This document shows, piece after piece, positions 50,319-60,163 of a DNA stretch of 64,000 bases (positions within the stretch are counted from its first letter, which is position 1; each line of letters begins with the position of its first letter). The DNA lies in NCBI GenBank assembly GCA_017558145.1, contig JAFYWF010000076.1:1-64000 (forward strand), read 5' to 3'. The DNA is from Lachnospiraceae bacterium (lineage in GTDB: Bacteria > Bacillota > Clostridia > Lachnospirales > Lachnospiraceae). The notes under the pieces were generated by a model. The model was not told the DNA's origin. It made no database searches and was given only the letters and a program-made list of their open reading frames with translations. The translations under genes and the position numbers were made by a program.

Positions 50319-50370
50319 AAAACCTCCAGATTATAATGCTTATTAGTTGGTATTTGGAGGTTTTATTTTT
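50319..50370 (+). terminator. Terminator after cotJC
   Basis: AAAACCTCCA pairs with TGGAGGTTTT around an AT-rich loop of 26 nt, then ATTTTT. Confidence 0.75.
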
Positions 50371-50457
50371 GAGAGATTGCATGAATATGTAATGATTGAT
50401 ATAATGAGCACAAGTGGATACTCTAAAGAGGAAAAATCAAATTACGAGGTGGATAAA

Positions 50458-51420
50458 ATGTTTTGTAAAAATTGTGGAAATCAGTTAGCAGATAATGCTA
50501 AATTCTGTAAATTTTGTGGAGCAAAGATACAACAGAAAACAGGAAATACTCCATTAACAGAAACGAATGGAGAGAATAAGAAAATTAAGGTAGAGAATAC
50601 TGTTGCAACAAAGCCAAGTAGCGTGGATCATAATGTACAAGAATATTCAATTCCCAAAGCTAAGAAAAAAGGTGTAGGTAAGATTGTTATTTTTGTAATT
50701 TTGGTTGCACTGCTTTGGGGTATGATAGGATTTGCGGCTGTAAAAATATATGGAGTTATTACCAACAAAGGTGAAAACCAAGAGTATTCTGTAATAGAAG
50801 AAGATGATGATGATATGACGGAAGAATCGGAGGACGAAGAAGAAGAAAACGATGCTGAGGAAAATGATAAAGAAGATAAGACAGAGGATGGAAAGGATAT
50901 TGTTAATGATGTAACAGAAACAAATCATCTTGAATCAGCAGCGGTTGTAGAAAATGCAATGGAAGATAGTGAAGATGAAATGAATATACATACCTATCAA
51001 ATTGTGAGAGAGAATGTAAGTTGGTCTGAGGCTTACATTAGAGCAAAAGAAGCTGGTGGATATTTGGTTCGAATTAATACACCGGAAGAAATGGAATATA
51101 TATTAGAACAAATTTATAGAGAAGGGCAAGAGGATGGAATTTATTGGTTAAGCGGAATGCGTGCATCCAATTCCAGTGATTATTTTTGGGTTGATGAGAA
51201 TGGTATGTTCCTTTCAGACGTATTGAATAATTCAGAATTTTGGTTGCCGGGAGAACCTTCCTTACGAGATGACTCAACGAATCTGGATGAAAATGTAATG
51301 AATATGTTTTATGTGAAAAAACAAGGTCGATTTGTATGGAATGACACTGTAGATAATGTGTTAGAAATAGTTTCATCGTATGAGGGAAAAATCTGTTATA
51401 TTATTGAATTTGATAATTAG
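50458..51420 (+). CDS. Zinc-ribbon, single-span membrane protein with C-type-lectin-like domain
   Basis: 320 residues. Residues 2-23 form a zinc ribbon (FCKNCGNQLADNAKFCKFCG). A basic linker leads to one membrane helix (about 72-92). A highly acidic Asp/Glu stretch (about 105-145) follows. The C-terminal half resembles a C-type lectin-like fold (HTYQIVRENVSWSEAYIRAKEAGGYLVRINTPEEMEYILEQI... IYWLSGMRASNSSDYFWVDENG... GRFVWNDT). The ribbon would be cytoplasmic and the lectin fold external. ATG 50458 follows GAGGTGGA; an upstream in-frame ATG at 50347 has no site and overlaps the cotJC terminator. Ligand unknown. Confidence 0.78.
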   Translation: MFCKNCGNQLADNAKFCKFCGAKIQQKTGNTPLTETNGENKKIKVENTVATKPSSVDHNVQEYSIPKAKKKGVGKIVIFVILVALLWGMIGFAAVKIYGVITNKGENQEYSVIEEDDDDMTEESEDEEEENDAEENDKEDKTEDGKDIVNDVTETNHLESAAVVENAMEDSEDEMNIHTYQIVRENVSWSEAYIRAKEAGGYLVRINTPEEMEYILEQIYREGQEDGIYWLSGMRASNSSDYFWVDENGMFLSDVLNNSEFWLPGEPSLRDDSTNLDENVMNMFYVKKQGRFVWNDTVDNVLEIVSSYEGKICYIIEFDN

Positions 51421-51461
51421 AAACCGCGTTTATTATAAGTGAATAGATATATTTCTACTTG

Positions 51462-51515
51462 ATTTCCACGTTAGTTTGTGTAAGAATGTTACATGGTACT
51501 AACGTGGAAATTTTT
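51462..51515 (+). terminator. Terminator after the zinc-ribbon/lectin-like gene
   Basis: A 14-bp perfect stem ATTTCCACGTTAGT/ACTAACGTGGAAAT around a 22-nt loop, followed by TTTT. Confidence 0.8.
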
Positions 51516-51586
51516 GCTTGTTTTTAGGAATAGACATAGTTAGTAAGTAGTTTATAAAACATAAGAAATTTGGTTGGAGGAAATCA

Positions 51587-53068
51587 ATGAGGGGATTAGA
51601 TACGGAAGTTCGTCGTATTCGTAGACAAATTTTCAAAGAAGTTGCGAATTTGGCGTATACATCTGAGAACTTAAAAGATGATGTAGAAGCATTGCCTTAT
51701 AAAATAGTAGATTATGATGAACCTACACATAGAGAAAATGTATATCGTGAAAGAGCCATTGCTCGTGAGCGCATTCGTTTGGCTATGGGACTTTCTTTAA
51801 GACCGGAAAATATGCCGGTACATGTTACTCAGGGGTTAGAAGAAAGTAATATTTCGGAAAAATATTATGAGCCTCCTTTGATGCAAGTGATACCATCTGC
51901 ATGTAATGCGTGTCCGGAAAATATATATCTGGTAACAGATAAGTGTATGGGGTGTGTTGCGCATCCTTGTAATGAAGTTTGTCCTAAAGGGGCAATTAAA
52001 ATGGTAAACGGAAAATCCGTCATTGATCAGGAAAAATGTATTAAATGCGGAAAATGTAAAGCTGTTTGTCCTTATGATGCGATTTCACATCAAGTAAGAC
52101 CATGTTCTGCAGCTTGTGGAGTAAACGCTATTAAGAGTGATAGTAAAGGTCGAGCAGTCATTGATAATGATTTATGTGTTTCCTGTGGTCAGTGTATGGT
52201 AAATTGTCCTTTTGCAGCCATTGCGGATAAATCACAGATTTTTCAGTTGATTCGTGCAATGCAGTCAGGAAGAAAAATCATTGCCCAGGTAGCTCCGGCC
52301 TTTGTAGGTCAATTTGGACCGAAAGTAGGTCCTAACATGATCAAAACAGCGTTAAAACAACTTGGATTTGCGGATGTTTATGAAACAGCGATTGGTGCCG
52401 ATATGGGGGCTATTGCAGAAGCGGAACATTATGTGCATGAGGTAGCTACAGGAGAATTACCTTTCCTTTTGACATCTTGTTGTCCATCTTGGTCTGTAAT
52501 GGCGAAGAAGTTCTTCCCGGAAACCATTGATAAGATTTCCAATGCTTTAACACCAATGGTAGCTACTGCAAGAAAAATTAAAGAAGAACATCCGGATGCA
52601 TCCGTTGTGTTTATTGGACCTTGTGCATCTAAGAAGTTAGAGGCATCCCGAAGAACGATTCGTTCTGATGTGGATTTTGTAATTACCTTCGAAGAATTAG
52701 CAGGCATGTTTGAAGCAAAAGGTATCATCTTAGAGGAGATTGTTGCAGAAGATGAAATGCAGGATGCTACAGGAGCCGGTCGTGGATACGGAGTAGCCGG
52801 TGGTGTTGCCAGTGCCATTGAACAGTGTATCCGTGAATATTATCCTGATGTAGAAGTTAATATTGAGCATGCGGAAAGTTTGGCCGAATGTAAGAAGATG
52901 TTAATTCTTGCTAAAGCAGGTAAGAAAAACGGTTGTTTGATTGAGGGTATGGCATGTCCGGGAGGATGTATTGCCGGTGCAGGTACTAATATTGCTATTC
53001 CACAGGCAGCAAAAGAAGTAAATGCCTTTAAGAAAGCTGCAGCACAGGAACTTCCTGAATTAAAATAG
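51587..53068 (+). CDS. Monomeric [FeFe]-hydrogenase, group B type
   Basis: 493 residues. Cys-rich segments near 104-150 and 160-215 (KCMGCVAHPCNEVCP, KCIKCGKCKAVCP, PCSAAC, LCVSCGQCMVNCP) carry [4Fe-4S] clusters. The H-cluster domain has TSCCPSW, FIGPCASKKLEA (where group A enzymes have MPCxxKxxE) and EGMACPGGCIAGAG, the set typical of group B. Such enzymes probably balance reduced ferredoxin by hydrogen turnover; biochemistry of group B is limited. GGAGGAAATC precedes ATG 51587. No maturation genes (hydEFG) are in the window. Confidence 0.88.
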   Translation: MRGLDTEVRRIRRQIFKEVANLAYTSENLKDDVEALPYKIVDYDEPTHRENVYRERAIARERIRLAMGLSLRPENMPVHVTQGLEESNISEKYYEPPLMQVIPSACNACPENIYLVTDKCMGCVAHPCNEVCPKGAIKMVNGKSVIDQEKCIKCGKCKAVCPYDAISHQVRPCSAACGVNAIKSDSKGRAVIDNDLCVSCGQCMVNCPFAAIADKSQIFQLIRAMQSGRKIIAQVAPAFVGQFGPKVGPNMIKTALKQLGFADVYETAIGADMGAIAEAEHYVHEVATGELPFLLTSCCPSWSVMAKKFFPETIDKISNALTPMVATARKIKEEHPDASVVFIGPCASKKLEASRRTIRSDVDFVITFEELAGMFEAKGIILEEIVAEDEMQDATGAGRGYGVAGGVASAIEQCIREYYPDVEVNIEHAESLAECKKMLILAKAGKKNGCLIEGMACPGGCIAGAGTNIAIPQAAKEVNAFKKAAAQELPELK

Positions 53069-53158
53069 CTATAAAAACACTATGTTTTATATTTAAAGAA
53101 AACATAGTTACAGATAAAAATTGAAATTGAAAAGAAGAGAAAAGAGGATAAAAATAAT

Positions 53159-54622
53159 ATGAGCAAAGTAAGAACACGATTTGCACCAAGCCCAACAGGC
53201 AGAATGCATGTAGGAAACTTAAGAACTGCACTTTATGCATATTTGATTGCAAAACATGAAGGAGGAGATTTCCTTCTTCGTATTGAAGATACAGATCAGG
53301 AAAGACTTGTAGAAGGTGCTGTTGATATAATTTATAGAACATTAGAAAAAACAGGTCTTATTCATGACGAAGGTCCAGACAAAGATAAAGGATTTGGTCC
53401 ATATGTTCAGAGTGAAAGACAGGCTTCAGGAATTTATCTTGAATATGCAAAAAAATTAATTGAAAAAGGAGAAGCATATTACTGTTTCTGTGACAAAGAA
53501 AGATTAGCAACTTTAAACCAGAGCATTGGTGGAAAAGAAATTAATGTATATGACAAACACTGTCTTTCTTTATCTAAAGAAGAAGTAGACGCTAAACTTG
53601 CAGCAGGTGTTCCATACGTAATTCGTCAGAACAACCCTACAGAAGGAACAACAACATTTTCCGATGAAATTTACGGTGATATTACGGTAGATAACTCAGA
53701 ACTTGACGATATGATTTTGATTAAATCTGATGGATATCCAACTTATAACTTTGCAAATGTAGTAGATGACCATTTAATGGGAATTACACATGTAGTAAGA
53801 GGTAATGAATATCTTTCTTCTTCTCCAAAATACAATCGTTTATATGAAGCTTTTGGATGGGAAGTTCCGGTATATGTTCACTGTCCATTGATTACAGACG
53901 AAGAACACCACAAATTATCTAAACGTTGTGGACATTCTTCTTATGAAGATTTAATTGAACAGGGATTTATAACAGAAGCGGTAGTTAACTTTGTGGCTCT
54001 TCTTGGATGGAGTCCGGCTGGAAATGAAGAAATTTTCTCATTGGAAGATTTAATAAAAGTATTTGATTACAAACATATGTCTAAATCTCCGGCAGTATTT
54101 GACTATACAAAATTAAAATGGATGAATGGTGAATATATTAAAGCGATGGATTTTGATGCTTTCTATGAAAAAGCATTGCCATTCTTACAGCAGGCAATTC
54201 AAAGGCAAGTAGATTTCAAGAAGATTGCGGAAATGGTAAAAACAAGAATTGAAGTATTCCCGGATATCGTAGAACTTGTTGATTTCTTCAACGAATTACC
54301 TGAATATGATACAGCAATGTATGTTCATAAAAAAATGAAAACAAATGAAGAAACTTCTTTAGAAGTATTAAAAGAATTGTTACCTATTTTTGAAGCTTTG
54401 GATGACTACAGTAACGAAAGTTTATATAACACATTATTAGATTATGTTGCGAAAAAAGAATGCAAAAACGGATATGCTATGTGGCCTGTAAGAACTGCAG
54501 TAAGTGGAAAACAGATGACACCTGCAGGAGCTACAGAAATTATGGAAGTTATTGGAAAAGAAGAATCCTTAAAGAGAATTCGTAAAGGTATTGAACTTTT
54601 AGAGAATGCAGTCTCCAAGTAA
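53159..54622 (+). CDS. gltX: Glutamate-tRNA ligase
   Basis: 487 residues, class I synthetase. HIGH-type motif [15 protein letters not shown] near 17-30, GHxxD-like [14 protein letters not shown], and KMSKS-type HKLSKRCG near 256. Start ATG 53159 is followed by [12 protein letters not shown]. It charges tRNA-Glu, and in many such bacteria tRNA-Gln as well. A perfect ACTATGTTTT/AAAACATAGT stem without a T-run lies in the gap upstream. The helicase gene overlaps its end by 17 nt. Confidence 0.96.
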   Translation: MSKVRTRFAPSPTGRMHVGNLRTALYAYLIAKHEGGDFLLRIEDTDQERLVEGAVDIIYRTLEKTGLIHDEGPDKDKGFGPYVQSERQASGIYLEYAKKLIEKGEAYYCFCDKERLATLNQSIGGKEINVYDKHCLSLSKEEVDAKLAAGVPYVIRQNNPTEGTTTFSDEIYGDITVDNSELDDMILIKSDGYPTYNFANVVDDHLMGITHVVRGNEYLSSSPKYNRLYEAFGWEVPVYVHCPLITDEEHHKLSKRCGHSSYEDLIEQGFITEAVVNFVALLGWSPAGNEEIFSLEDLIKVFDYKHMSKSPAVFDYTKLKWMNGEYIKAMDFDAFYEKALPFLQQAIQRQVDFKKIAEMVKTRIEVFPDIVELVDFFNELPEYDTAMYVHKKMKTNEETSLEVLKELLPIFEALDDYSNESLYNTLLDYVAKKECKNGYAMWPVRTAVSGKQMTPAGATEIMEVIGKEESLKRIRKGIELLENAVSK

Positions 54623-56501
54623 TTCACAGTTAAAAGCAATTAAACACGGGCAGGGACCTATGCTTGTATTAGCAGGTCCCGGTTCCGGAAAAACCTTTGT
54701 GATGGTACAAAGGATTCTAAATCTTATCCAAGAAAAACATATACATCCGGAAAATATTCTGGTCATTTCTTTTTCCAAAGCATCCACATTAGAGTTAAAA
54801 CAAAGATTTAAAAAACAATTTAAAGAACAAATCATAGAACCAATCTATAAAGAATTTCAAGATAAACAATTTAATTATGATAACCAAAGTATTTCAAATC
54901 TGGCAATAAATGGTGAGAAAGTAAATTTTTCAACATTTCATGCATGTTTTTTTCATATTTTAAAAGAAACCTATCATTATACTTCCAAAGACATTATTTC
55001 GGAAAAGCAAAAAAGAGATTTAATAAAAACCGTATTATCGAATCCCAAATGTGATGAAGAAAAGATAGAAGACTATCTTAAAAAAATATCCTATTACAAA
55101 AATAAAGAGAAAAAAGAATTACAAGAAAAAGAAGCAAAAGAGTTTCAACAAATATTTTATGATTACAATCAAGAAATGCACTTTTTGCATAAGCTTGATT
55201 TTGATGATATGGGATTATTGTGTTTGCAATTATTCAAGATCAAGCCTGAAATATTAAATAAATGGCAGGAAAAATTTCAATATATATTAATTGATGAATT
55301 TCAAGATATTAATATGGTTCAATTTCGTATTATTCAACTTTTAGCAGACAAATATAAAAACATATTTGTGGTAGGAGACGATGACCAATCCATTTATGGA
55401 TTTCGTGGAGCTAATCCTCAGATTATGCTAGATTTTAAAAAATATTATCCAAATACAAGTAAGGTTTTGTTGGAAACTAATTATCGGTGTAGTGAAGAAA
55501 TTGTAAAAGAAGCCTTAAAAGTCATTGAAAAAAATAAGATACGTTTTCAGAAAGAAATTGTAGCTTTTCATAGAAGTATTGATAAAAATGATAGAAGAGA
55601 TGAGGTAAAGTATAATGGTTTTGAAAATGAACAAAAAGAATATTTTTACATTGGAGAACGAATCAAAAATTTAATTATAAAAGCTAAGTTTACATATTCA
55701 GACATTGCTTGTATTTTTAGAACAAATCAGGACATGACAGGTTTGGCTGAATATTTTGCAAGGCACAAGATACCTTTCGTTATGAAAGAGTCATGTAACA
55801 GTATTTTCCAGCATTTTATTGCCAAAGATATCTTGGCATATTTACAGTTTTTTCTTGAGGGGAAAAAGAGAAATGATTTTTTAAGAATTATGAACAAGCC
55901 ATTAAGATATCTTTCCAGAAATGCATTTTCGGATAATACAAACAATATTATAAATTGGAATAATTTAAAAAAACATTATGCAAAGAAAACATATATGCTT
56001 CCTATAATAGAGCAATTAGAGAAACACGAAAAATGGATTTTAAAGATGGATTTGTTTGGTGCAGTGCAATATATAAGGAAGGTTGTTGGTTATGAACAAT
56101 ATTTAAAAGAATTTGTCAAAGAACAAGGCGGAAATTTAGAAGAATTTAAAGAAATTTTAGATTTTGTTCATGAAAGTATTAGAAATATGAGGTCTATAGA
56201 GGAGTGGAGACAACATATTTCAATTTATGAAGAAGCAATAAAAAATACGGATGATAAAAAAGAAGGGGTACAGATGATTACTATGCATGCTTGTAAAGGT
56301 TTAGAATATCCCATTGTATTTTTACCCGATTGCAATGAAGGTAAGATTCCACATAAAAAGGCAGTTACAACAGAAGAAATAGAAGAAGAAAGAAGAATGT
56401 TTTATGTGGCAATGACAAGAGCAAAAGAACATTTGGAGATACTTTATATAGAGGATAAATTAAAGAAACATTTACAAAAGAGTAGGTTTGTAAATGTTTA
56501 G
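54606..56501 (+). CDS. UvrD/PcrA-type superfamily 1 DNA helicase
   Basis: 631 residues. Motif [19 protein letters not shown] near 22, motif Ia FSKAST, motif [12 protein letters not shown] near 228, motif [16 protein letters not shown], motif [11 protein letters not shown], motif [27 protein letters not shown] and motif [20 protein letters not shown]. The set is complete but the protein is about 100 residues shorter than PcrA, with a shortened C-terminus. It overlaps gltX by 17 nt. Likely role in repair or clearing of blocked forks. Confidence 0.93.
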   Translation: MQSPSNSQLKAIKHGQGPMLVLAGPGSGKTFVMVQRILNLIQEKHIHPENILVISFSKASTLELKQRFKKQFKEQIIEPIYKEFQDKQFNYDNQSISNLAINGEKVNFSTFHACFFHILKETYHYTSKDIISEKQKRDLIKTVLSNPKCDEEKIEDYLKKISYYKNKEKKELQEKEAKEFQQIFYDYNQEMHFLHKLDFDDMGLLCLQLFKIKPEILNKWQEKFQYILIDEFQDINMVQFRIIQLLADKYKNIFVVGDDDQSIYGFRGANPQIMLDFKKYYPNTSKVLLETNYRCSEEIVKEALKVIEKNKIRFQKEIVAFHRSIDKNDRRDEVKYNGFENEQKEYFYIGERIKNLIIKAKFTYSDIACIFRTNQDMTGLAEYFARHKIPFVMKESCNSIFQHFIAKDILAYLQFFLEGKKRNDFLRIMNKPLRYLSRNAFSDNTNNIINWNNLKKHYAKKTYMLPIIEQLEKHEKWILKMDLFGAVQYIRKVVGYEQYLKEFVKEQGGNLEEFKEILDFVHESIRNMRSIEEWRQHISIYEEAIKNTDDKKEGVQMITMHACKGLEYPIVFLPDCNEGKIPHKKAVTTEEIEEERRMFYVAMTRAKEHLEILYIEDKLKKHLQKSRFVNV

Positions 56502-56547
56502 ACTATGAACTAAAAATTGTGGGCCAATAGAAAATAAAAGATAAAAG

Positions 56548-56581
56548 ATAAGACCTTATCGTAATATGGATAAGGTCTTAT
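56548..56581. terminator. Bidirectional terminator between the helicase and the HAD gene
   Basis: A perfect 13-bp stem ATAAGACCTTATC/GATAAGGTCTTAT with an 8-nt loop. The minus strand has the better T-run (TCTTTTATCTTTTA). Confidence 0.8.
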
Positions 56582-56595
56582 TTGGCAAAAATAAT

Positions 56596-57240
56596 TTATA
56601 CGTATTTCATAATTTCTTCCGGTTTGGAAATGATGGTGGTGGCACCTTGTTCTATAAGGCATTCGCGACTTCGAAATCCCCAATCAACGGCAATCATATC
56701 TAAGCCGGAATTTTTAGCAGTTGCAACATCCACATCAGAATCACCGATATAAACGGCTTTTTCTTTGGAAACTTCAAAGTGATTTAAAGCAAGATAAACC
56801 ATATCAGGAGCAGGCTTTCGTGCTACTTCAGGTCTTTCTCCAATTGCTATATCAAATAATCCCGGAAAGTACTGATCACATAATTCTAATACAGCAGGAT
56901 GAGCTTTGTTGGAAACAACGGCAGTTTTATAACCAAGAGAACGAAGCTGGCGAATTGCATCAATGATGCCATCGTAAGGTTTTGTTTCATCAGCACAATG
57001 AATTTTATAATAATCCATATAATCACGATGAATGGCATCTAAGGTTTCAATAGATGTACCGGATACAACAGCTTGTTCAATTAATCTTCGAATACCATTT
57101 CCCACAAAGCTTCGAATTTCATCTAAAGTGCGTTCAGGCATATGATGTAAGCGTAAGGTATGGTTCATACAATTTTTCAAGTCTACCAAGGTATCTAAAA
57201 TTGTACCATCCATATCAAAAACAAGTAATTCATATTTCAT
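56596..57240 (-). CDS. HAD family phosphatase (phosphoglycolate phosphatase-like)
   Basis: 214 residues on the minus strand. Motif I LLVFDMDGTILDTLVDL at the N-terminus, motif II AVVSNKAHP, and motif III-IV KPAPDMVYLAL ... YIGDSDVDVATAKNSG are all intact, with a C1 helical cap. This is the Gph-like subfamily. Substrate may be phosphoglycolate or another small phosphate ester. GGAGG sits 8 nt before ATG. Confidence 0.9.
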   Translation of the reverse strand: MKYELLVFDMDGTILDTLVDLKNCMNHTLRLHHMPERTLDEIRSFVGNGIRRLIEQAVVSGTSIETLDAIHRDYMDYYKIHCADETKPYDGIIDAIRQLRSLGYKTAVVSNKAHPAVLELCDQYFPGLFDIAIGERPEVARKPAPDMVYLALNHFEVSKEKAVYIGDSDVDVATAKNSGLDMIAVDWGFRSRECLIEQGATTIISKPEEIMKYV

Positions 57241-57262
57241 AAATTATAACCTCCAAATAAAA

Positions 57263-57300
57263 ACTTAAGTTCAGAAGCTTATGATTATCTGAACTTAAGT
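57263..57300 (-). terminator. Terminator after the symporter gene
   Basis: A perfect 13-bp stem ACTTAAGTTCAGA/TCTGAACTTAAGT with a 12-nt loop. On the minus strand TTTTATTT follows. Confidence 0.75.
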
Positions 57301-57321
57301 AATAATTAAGTATGATAAAGA

Positions 57322-58701
57322 CTATTTATTTCCTTTTTTAAATATCTGTTTTCTAAAAAGAATGATATTTAGAATTATAAAAAATATTACTAAAATTCCC
57401 ATGGTTAACTCCGGTTTAGTAGGAGCCATAGTGGCCAACAGCATAAGTGGAAATCCAAAGATAATAGCAGGGAAGTTTTGATAAACTAAGTTATCTGCAA
57501 CAGGACTATTAAAATCCGGGTCAACTTCTCTTAAAAGAATAATTCCGGTACTTGCAGTTCCTGTTAGCATTCCAAACATGGCAAGGAATTGTTCCTGGCT
57601 ATATTTTTTAAATAATATTTTTGCAACAAAATGATTGTAAATATAGGTACCAACAAGACCAAGAAGACCAAGAACAATCAGAATCCAGAGATAATTACCT
57701 AATATGTTCAATTGGATAGCAGAAATACCCGCAACAACCATGATGTCAAAGAAGAAGTTTCGTATTCTTGTCATTAAGAAAGTATTCATATATTTTTTCT
57801 TTAAAATATTTTTCTCATATAATTTTGTTACAAATGATTTGGTAACAGTTGCGGCAATGACACCTAAGAGGAAGTTGAAACCATAAATGACAGCTTTCAA
57901 ACCGGGAAGAAGATTTCCTAACACAGTCATGGCCAAATAGGTAAGAAGATAGGCACCCATAATAAAGGCAAGCTGTACGCTTAGAGTGTCCATGCTTTCA
58001 AATACAGGAACGGCATCCTCTTTGTTATTTTCATTTTTTATGGATGCATTTCTTTTTATGACATCATCTACTTTACCGGAACGGCGCAAATAACTTAAAT
58101 AAAATACACCACCAAAGCTGGCACATAAAAAACCAAAAGCAGCAATAGTTAAGCCAAAACTTTTTCCACCATAGAAACCAAATTGGGTTTCATAAATATT
58201 ACCATAGTTTAAAGCTTGTCCGGTTCCTTGTCCGAATCCAAAACATAATAATACTCCGGAAACTGGGAAGATATTTTTGATAAATTTAGCTAAGATCATG
58301 GTGAACCCCATACCTAATATGGCTTGTATTACATAAGAGGATACCGTAGTAAGACCGGTATTAAAAATTTCAACTTGTCGCTCTTTATTGAGAGTATTTT
58401 TGGAATCTGTGAATGTAGAGGCAATAAAACCTAACGCAAGAGTGTGGTAAGTAATAATTTCCAAAATACCGGAGCCGTTTCCACCATAAAAATTAGTGTT
58501 AAACATATTAATTCCAAAACAAAGCTTATAAATGGCACTAATTAATAATAGAATTGCACCTCCAAGAACAGAGGTTGGAATCAAAGATTCTTTTAAAATT
58601 CGGATATTTTTCTTTATTAAACTAGCTGCTAATAAAGCACATAAAAGCATGGCTAAAAGATTAAATGGTCCCCAAACACTAGAGTCCCAAAAATTGTTCA
58701 T
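57322..58701 (-). CDS. Sodium:glutamate symporter-like membrane protein (GltS family)
   Basis: 459 residues, about ten to eleven helices in two inverted halves. LGFGQGTGQALNYG-like glycine-rich re-entrant loop and the second-half GMLTGTASTGIILLREVDPDFNSP repeat are typical of GltS/ESS transporters. It likely imports glutamate or a related anion with sodium. On the minus strand its start overlaps the PlsC-like gene's 3' end by 23 nt, so the two are one operon with PlsC first. Confidence 0.82.
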   Translation of the reverse strand: MNNFWDSSVWGPFNLLAMLLCALLAASLIKKNIRILKESLIPTSVLGGAILLLISAIYKLCFGINMFNTNFYGGNGSGILEIITYHTLALGFIASTFTDSKNTLNKERQVEIFNTGLTTVSSYVIQAILGMGFTMILAKFIKNIFPVSGVLLCFGFGQGTGQALNYGNIYETQFGFYGGKSFGLTIAAFGFLCASFGGVFYLSYLRRSGKVDDVIKRNASIKNENNKEDAVPVFESMDTLSVQLAFIMGAYLLTYLAMTVLGNLLPGLKAVIYGFNFLLGVIAATVTKSFVTKLYEKNILKKKYMNTFLMTRIRNFFFDIMVVAGISAIQLNILGNYLWILIVLGLLGLVGTYIYNHFVAKILFKKYSQEQFLAMFGMLTGTASTGIILLREVDPDFNSPVADNLVYQNFPAIIFGFPLMLLATMAPTKPELTMGILVIFFIILNIILFRKQIFKKGNK

Positions 58702-59878
58702 AATCTAATTCTCCTTTTTGCATATTATGATAACGGAAGTAAACATTTACATATTTAAGTGCATTAAAGGATTTGTTTCCTTTAATCTGGTATACCATAT
58801 CGTTAACGTAGATATTTAATTTGTTTTTTCCTAATACCGTAATGGATGATATGTTATCGAAACTTAAATGTGAATTATCAATTTCCAATCGGTTACCATA
58901 TAATCGAAGAGTAGCTTTGTTTTTTAATTTCTTCTTATATCTATATAAGATTACATGGAAGAGACGAATGGTATCTTCGTACATGATGCTATCGTAGTAA
59001 GGTTGAAGATCAAGATGCTTCATATACTCACATTGATAATCATACCATTGCCCAATGGTAGAGAATGGGAAGTCGTAAGTAACACCTTGTAATTTTTTGT
59101 TTGGAAGATAACGGATTCTTTGATGACAGCTAAGACACTCCACCAGGTCATTTTTGCTTTTAAATATAGTGAGACCGCATTCCGGACATACATAGAGGAA
59201 ACGTTCCATATATTCTGCATTTTTTTTATGATAAAATTCATCATCTAAATTAGTTTCATCAACATAAAGTTCTTTTTGGATGAGATTAAAAAGTTCATCA
59301 TCCGAAAGTTTTGTGTATTCATCTACCGCTATAATACGGGAAGGGTAAGCATGTATAGACCCTTTTCTAACCACATCACTCCAACGAGGTTGTGCACCAT
59401 AACCGCCCTCTAATCGCATAATAGCAACAGGCAGTTTGATTAAACGAATTAATTTAACGATGGAAGGTTTGAAATAGAGGGTTTTTCCGTGAAAGGTACG
59501 GTTTCCTTCTGGAAAAAGTGCAATGGTTCCGCCTTCCTTCGCTACTTTAACACAAGATTTGATTGCATTTAAATCTGTGGTTTGTTTTTTGATTGGAATA
59601 GGAGCAACTAAAAAATCTAATATTCTGGAAATCAATCCAAGAGAAAAGATATCTTCTGTTGCAAGATAGTAAATAGGACCATCATATGCCATACCTATAA
59701 AAAATTGATCAAATGCAGTTTGATGATTCATTAATATTAAATATGGTTTGTCTTTTTTGTATTCTAATTTATCAATGGTAATATGATATTTTTGTTTTAT
59801 ATAAGGTGAACAAAGCATCACAAAAAAGTTACGCACAAACCCGTGCCATGGTTTTCGCCAATTGGTTTTTTTCTTCAT
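58679..59878 (-). CDS. PlsC-like acyltransferase with zinc-ribbon and C-terminal PH-like part
   Basis: 399 residues on the minus strand. The acyltransferase part has the HX4D motif NHQTAFD near 51, FPEGNRTFHGKT near 123 and APIPIKKQT. It goes on into a zinc ribbon (CPECGLTIFKSKNDLVECLSCH, two CxxC pairs, near 232-253) and a C-terminal beta-rich segment (RLEIDNSHLSFDNISSITVLGKNKLNIYV) resembling a PH/GRAM fold. It probably makes phosphatidic acid or acylates another glycerol lipid. Start ATG 59878 is preferred over GTG 59887 because GAGTGAT lies 5 nt upstream. Confidence 0.8.
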   Translation of the reverse strand: MKKKTNWRKPWHGFVRNFFVMLCSPYIKQKYHITIDKLEYKKDKPYLILMNHQTAFDQFFIGMAYDGPIYYLATEDIFSLGLISRILDFLVAPIPIKKQTTDLNAIKSCVKVAKEGGTIALFPEGNRTFHGKTLYFKPSIVKLIRLIKLPVAIMRLEGGYGAQPRWSDVVRKGSIHAYPSRIIAVDEYTKLSDDELFNLIQKELYVDETNLDDEFYHKKNAEYMERFLYVCPECGLTIFKSKNDLVECLSCHQRIRYLPNKKLQGVTYDFPFSTIGQWYDYQCEYMKHLDLQPYYDSIMYEDTIRLFHVILYRYKKKLKNKATLRLYGNRLEIDNSHLSFDNISSITVLGKNKLNIYVNDMVYQIKGNKSFNALKYVNVYFRYHNMQKGELDYEQFLGL

Positions 59879-60061
59879 ATTTATCACTCGTACTTGTTTA
59901 ATTTTGGAATATTCATAAACAAAATATCCCTATCATATTTTAGTGTTTTTAGAAGATAATTGCAAGAATTTGCAGTATTATAGGAAAAGTTTTCCTCATA
60001 AAATTTATTTTTTAAAAGAAGATATAACAAGAAGTTATGACAATTATAAAAGATATATATT

Positions 60062-60089
60062 TTGAAAATACCGTATCTTATGATAAGAT
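60062..60089 (+). promoter_or_regulatory. Candidate promoter of leuB
   Basis: TTGAAA at 60062-60067 and TAAGAT at 60084-60089 with a 16-bp spacer. A TATCTTATGATAAGATA palindrome covers the -10 and could be an operator. No T-box or other leader motif is visible before leuB. Confidence 0.4.
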
Positions 60090-60163
60090 ATCATAAAATA
60101 AAAAAGAAAGAATACGTTACTTGTGGTTTAGATGATTCATAACGTAGAAAAAAGGAGATAGGT

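Noticed and set aside
59888-60163. T-box or leucine leader peptide before leuB
   Set aside because: No specifier stem, T-box sequence or terminator/antiterminator pair, and no Leu-rich short reading frame is visible; only a promoter-like pair and a palindrome.
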